Positions 61,258 to 64,000 of a DNA stretch of 64,000 nucleotides are shown here, piece after piece. Within the stretch, counting starts at the first letter, position 1. Every line of letters starts with the position of its first letter. The position numbers and the translations under genes are program-made. The stretch spans positions 124,001 through 188,000 of the forward strand of contig NZ_JAJCIC010000003.1 of NCBI RefSeq assembly GCF_020554865.1. The letters are read 5' to 3'. Below the pieces are notes generated by a model. It was not told the DNA's origin, did not search any database, and saw only the letters and a program-made list of their open reading frames with translations. This DNA comes from Lacrimispora sp. 210928-DFI.3.58 (GTDB taxonomy: Bacteria > Bacillota > Clostridia > Lachnospirales > Lachnospiraceae).

Positions 61258-61884
61258 ATGTCAGAAAAAATGATTGAAAACAACCGTGTAAGCGTAATAG
61301 GAAAAATTGTGTCAGGCTTTACCTTCAGCCACGAGGTCTTCGGAGAGGGCTTCTACATGGTGGATGTGGCAGTGAACAGGTTAAGCGAGCAGGCGGATAT
61401 CATCCCGCTAATGGTATCGGAGCGCCTTCTGGATGTCCACAGCGATTATTCCGGCTGCACCATTGAGGCTATTGGGCAGTTCCGCTCCTACAACCGCCAC
61501 GAAGGGGTGAAGAACCGCCTTATGCTGTCCATTTTTGTGCGTGAGATCCATTTCATGGAGGAGTTTACGGATTATACAAAGACGAACCAGATCTTCCTGG
61601 ACGGCTATATCTGTAAGCTTCCCATTTACCGGAAGACGCCCTTAGGGAGAGAGATCGCTGATATCCTTCTGGCAGTCAACCGTCCCTACGGCAAATCCGA
61701 TTACATACCCTGCATCAGCTGGGGAAGAAATGCTAGATATGCCTCCGGCTTTGAAGTGGGCGCCAGGGTGCGTGTCTGGGGCCGCGTCCAGAGCAGGGAG
61801 TACACGAAGAAGATTAGTGATACGGAGTGTGAGAAGCGCATTGCCTACGAGGTTTCCATCAGCAAGCTGGAATGTGACGAGTGA
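61258..61884 (+). CDS. Single-stranded DNA-binding protein-like, two OB halves
   Basis: The 208-residue protein is of the kind annotated as single-stranded DNA-binding in Lachnospiraceae. The first half (NNRVSVIGKIVSGFTFSHEV ... AIGQFRSYNRH) and the second half (QIFLDGYICKLPIYRKTPLG ... ISWGRNARYASGFEVGARVR) both read as OB folds; the second resembles PriB/SSB proteins. It lacks the acidic SSB tail, so it is not the main replicative SSB. It starts after AAAGAGGAGATG. Confidence 0.75.
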   Translation: MSEKMIENNRVSVIGKIVSGFTFSHEVFGEGFYMVDVAVNRLSEQADIIPLMVSERLLDVHSDYSGCTIEAIGQFRSYNRHEGVKNRLMLSIFVREIHFMEEFTDYTKTNQIFLDGYICKLPIYRKTPLGREIADILLAVNRPYGKSDYIPCISWGRNARYASGFEVGARVRVWGRVQSREYTKKISDTECEKRIAYEVSISKLECDE

Positions 61885-61943
61885 TCAGACGTCAGCAAAA
61901 TTACCAAATCTTTCAAAATTCTTTCAAAAATCATAAGAAATAT

Positions 61944-61972
61944 TTGCATTCTCTTTTAAACTGTGCTATTAT
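61944..61972 (+). promoter_or_regulatory. Promoter of the adenosyltransferase gene
   Basis: TTGCAT (61944-61949) and TATTAT (61967-61972) are 17 bases apart, 39 bases before ATG 62011. Confidence 0.6.
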
Positions 61973-62010
61973 GAGCGAAGTCTATGAAAGCAGGCAAGAG
62001 GTGCATAAAG

Positions 62011-62505
62011 ATGAAAGAATGCTTGATACAGGTTATCTGCGGTCCGGGTAAGGGCAAGACCTCCAGTGCGATCGGCAGAGGAATCACTGCGCTGACAGAG
62101 GGCAAGTCTGTCATCATGGTGCAGTTTTTAAAGGGCTCTCTGGAAATGAGGAATATGGACATTATCAAAAGGCTGGAGCCGGAATTTAAGATCTTCCGCT
62201 TTGAGAAGTCCCATACATTCTTTGATAAGCTCTCTGAGACGGAGAAGGAGGAGGCCAGGATCAATATCCGCAACGGCCTGAATTTTTCCAAAAAGGTCCT
62301 TGTGACGGGAGAGTGCGATATCCTGATACTGGATGAGATTCTGGGAATTCTGGATGAGGGAATCATCACCCTGGAGGAGCTTTGCACCGTGATCAGCCAG
62401 GCAAGGCAGGCACAGATACAGCTGATCATGACCGGCACGGTATACCCGGAGGCTTTGAACGGCTCTGTGGATGAAGTGACAAGGCTGGAGACAAGATTTG
62501 AATAA
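62011..62505 (+). CDS. Cob(I)yrinic acid a,c-diamide adenosyltransferase (CobA/CobO-like)
   Basis: The protein has about 164 residues from ATG 62011; ATG 61984 is a possible longer start. The P-loop GPGKGKTSSAIGRGITALTE, MVQFLKGSLEMRN and Walker-B-like CDILILDEILGILDEG are the CobA/CobO-type motifs. The enzyme transfers the adenosyl group of ATP to corrinoids. No other cobalamin gene is near, so scavenging or a stand-alone role is likely. It ends shortly before the lysine riboswitch promoter. Confidence 0.85.
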   Translation: MKECLIQVICGPGKGKTSSAIGRGITALTEGKSVIMVQFLKGSLEMRNMDIIKRLEPEFKIFRFEKSHTFFDKLSETEKEEARINIRNGLNFSKKVLVTGECDILILDEILGILDEGIITLEELCTVISQARQAQIQLIMTGTVYPEALNGSVDEVTRLETRFE

Positions 62506-62508
62506 CTG

Positions 62509-62537
62509 TTGACATTGAAAGCTAAGAATGCTAATAT
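62509..62537 (+). promoter_or_regulatory. Promoter of the lysine-riboswitch-dapA transcript
   Basis: TTGACA (62509-62514) and TAATAT (62532-62537) are 17 bases apart. Confidence 0.78.
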
Positions 62538-62551
62538 AAAACCAACAATCA

Positions 62552-62724
62552 TAGAGTAGAGGTTGCGTCAATCATCAGTATCCGGACCGTATGTGGCAGG
62601 CACAGTAGATGGCCGGGGAAAGGGAACGACGCCGAAGGGGGGATATTTCCTGGCAGTAGTCCCTTCTGGGTGCATGGTGAAGAATCATGTGACTGTCATC
62701 CTGGTGGATGGAGAGCTACTGAAG
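62552..62724 (+). ncRNA. Lysine riboswitch (L-box)
   Basis: The conserved L-box blocks appear in order: AGAGGTTGCG, CAGTAGATGGCCGGGGAAAG, ACGCCGAAGGGG, TGGCAGTAGTCCC, CTGGGT, GTGACTGTCATCCT and GGAGAGCTACTG. It is followed by a terminator at 62757-62788 and by dapA. Lysine binding is expected to favour the terminator and lower diaminopimelate/lysine synthesis. Confidence 0.93.
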
Positions 62725-62756
62725 AACGTGTATTCGTCATAGGAATGATGCGTAAG

Positions 62757-62788
62757 AAGGGCTGACATTTACCGCAGCCCTTTTTTGT
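62757..62788 (+). terminator. Riboswitch-controlled terminator
   Basis: AAGGGCTG (62757-62764) pairs with CAGCCCTT (62775-62782), followed by a T-run; it lies between the L-box and dapA. Confidence 0.88.
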
Positions 62789-62882
62789 TACATGGGAAAC
62801 CTGCGTGGCAGGATTCCATGTTACATTTTCGTTTTCCAGTACAAACCATGATTGAATGATAAAAAAAGGAGAGAATAAGATT

Positions 62883-63767
62883 ATGGCAATTTTTGAAGGA
62901 GCAGGCGTGGCATTGATTACACCTTTTAAGGACAATGGCGAGGTGAACTATGACAAGCTGGAGGAGGTTGTAGAGGAGCAGATCGCAGGAGGCACAGACG
63001 CGATCATTGCCTGCGGAACCACAGGAGAAGCCTCCACTATGACCCATGAAGAGCATCTGGATGTGATCAGGTATGTCTGCGAGGTGACAAAAAAGCGTAT
63101 TCCTGTGATCGCAGGCACAGGCTCCAACTGCACGGAGACAGCCATCTACCTATCTGAGGAGGCAGAGCGCCTGGGAGCAGATGGACTCCTTGTTGTTTCC
63201 CCTTACTATAACAAGGCTACCCAGAAGGGCCTGATGGCTCATTTCACAGCGGTTGCCAATTCCGTGAAGATCCCGATGCTTCTCTACAATATCCCAGGCA
63301 GGACAGGTGTGAACATTCAGCCGGATACCATTGCAGCCCTTTGCAGGAACGTGGAGAATATCGTAGGCGTAAAGGAAGCCAGCGGCAATTTCTCTGCCAT
63401 CGCGACCCTTATGAATCTGGCAGATGGAAAGGTTGACCTGTATTCCGGCAATGATGACCAGATCGTACCCCTTCTTTCCTTAGGAGGAAAGGGCGTGATC
63501 TCTGTCCTCTCTAACGTAGCTCCGAAGCAGGCCCATGATATCTGTGCATCCTATTTTGCAGGAGATGTGAAGACAAGCGCAAGGCTTCAGCTGGAGGCGA
63601 TCCCGCTGATCGCAGAGCTGTTCCGGGAGGTAAATCCGATCCCTGTAAAGGCTGCAATGAACCTGCAGGGCAAGGGAGTCGGCCCCTTACGCATGCCTCT
63701 CACGGAGATGGAGCCACAGAACCAGGAGAAGCTGAAGGCAGCTATGACTGCATACGGCATCCTGTAA
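62883..63767 (+). CDS. dapA: 4-hydroxy-tetrahydrodipicolinate synthase
   Basis: The protein has 294 residues from ATG 62883, after AAAAAGGAGAG. The TIM-barrel aldolase motifs are present: GTTGEASTM, VVSPYYNKATQKGLMAHF (catalytic tyrosine), NIPGRTGVN and the Schiff-base lysine in IVGVKEASGNFS (about residue 160). It condenses aspartate semialdehyde and pyruvate, the first step of the DAP/lysine and dipicolinate branch. It is controlled by the lysine riboswitch and followed by dapB. Confidence 0.97.
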   Translation: MAIFEGAGVALITPFKDNGEVNYDKLEEVVEEQIAGGTDAIIACGTTGEASTMTHEEHLDVIRYVCEVTKKRIPVIAGTGSNCTETAIYLSEEAERLGADGLLVVSPYYNKATQKGLMAHFTAVANSVKIPMLLYNIPGRTGVNIQPDTIAALCRNVENIVGVKEASGNFSAIATLMNLADGKVDLYSGNDDQIVPLLSLGGKGVISVLSNVAPKQAHDICASYFAGDVKTSARLQLEAIPLIAELFREVNPIPVKAAMNLQGKGVGPLRMPLTEMEPQNQEKLKAAMTAYGIL

Positions 63768-63801
63768 AACGGGCCTCAGAAGAGAAAGGAAGGTTATACA
63801 A

Positions 63802-64000
63802 ATGGTAAAGGTCATCATGCACGGCTGCAATGGTGCCATGGGACAGGTGATCACCTCCCTGGCAAAGGATATGGAAGATCTGGAGATCGTGGCTGGTATT
63901 GATATCAACAACACAAAGGACAATGGCTATCCTGTGTTTGCTTCTCTTGCAGACTGCAATGTGCAGGCAGATGCAGTGGTGGATTTTGCCTCTGCAAAGG
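63802..64000 (+). CDS. dapB: 4-hydroxy-tetrahydrodipicolinate reductase, 3' truncated by window edge
   Basis: The first 66 codons show the NAD(P)-binding start VKVIMHGCNGAMGQVITSLA and the AVVDFASAK segment of DapB. It starts after AGAAAGGAAGG, 34 bases behind dapA, and continues beyond the window. It catalyses the second step of the DAP pathway. Confidence 0.93.
   Translation, partial: MVKVIMHGCNGAMGQVITSLAKDMEDLEIVAGIDINNTKDNGYPVFASLADCNVQADAVVDFASAK

Noticed and set aside
1..64000. CRISPR arrays, tRNA and rRNA genes
   Set aside because: No regularly spaced repeat array was seen and no tRNA or rRNA sequence was recognised by eye; short tRNAs could be missed without a covariance model search.

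Overview
The window looks like a chromosome segment of an anaerobic, endospore-forming gut Clostridium of the Lachnospiraceae type. The reasons are the spoIIA and spoVA sporulation genes, the FeoAAB/FeoB-associated iron locus, an AsrABC sulfite reductase, a valine T-box and a lysine riboswitch, a choloylglycine (bile salt) hydrolase, strong AAGGAGG-type ribosome sites and moderate GC with AT-richer accessory islands. No rRNA or tRNA gene was recognised. Layout. 1-6 kb is an AT-rich accessory zone: the 3' end of a DUF3427 helicase gene overlapping a NUDIX gene, a graveyard of broken small genes (1.7-3.0 kb), an XRE / ImmA-IrrE protease / PIN-like operon with a palindromic operator, and a decayed IS1182-type transposase. 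6-8.5 kb is a UvrA-like ABC protein. 9-17.6 kb is an anaerobic respiration cluster: a Crp/Fnr regulator, asrABC, a molybdopterin oxidoreductase with its Fe-S and flavin partners, and a TDT-family anion channel, with a textbook Crp/Fnr palindrome in front of asrA. 17.6-19.3 kb is a LexA-controlled Y-family polymerase with a YolD-like partner. 19.4-25.1 kb is a mannose-family PTS locus containing an M24 peptidase and a fused IIC-IID permease. 25.2-31 kb holds T-box-valS, a drug/metabolite transporter and folC. 31-36 kb holds a TPR protein, spoIIAA-spoIIAB-sigF and the first half of spoVA behind a sigma-G-type promoter. 36-54 kb separates spoVAC from spoVAD/E. It contains AAA/DUF4143 and AAA/PD-(D/E)XK ATPases, a diverged duplicate of the spoVAC 3' end, a two-gene operon encoding a small Pepco/Trypco-like protein and a caspase-Hsp70 fusion, a bile salt hydrolase, a D-amino acid aminotransferase, the feo locus and a P1B-type ATPase with an atypical SCALK membrane motif. 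54-64 kb returns to core genes: spoVAD, spoVAE, class A PBP, YigZ, typA, an SSB-like protein, an adenosyltransferase and lysine-riboswitch-dapA-dapB. How the genes work together. The asr-Mo operon is probably one anaerobic anion-reduction pathway controlled by its own Crp/Fnr protein. The feo/P-type block is a metal-handling locus with repeated TTAGTTAG operator-like boxes. The best candidate for a poorly described system is the Pepco-like / caspase-Hsp70 operon at 40.9-43.7 kb, which places a cysteine protease and an Hsp70 ATPase module in one chain. A secondary theme is intergenic repeats: a roughly 115-bp element in three copies with a fourth relative, and a TGAACTGTTAC palindrome family, both sitting at junctions of operons.
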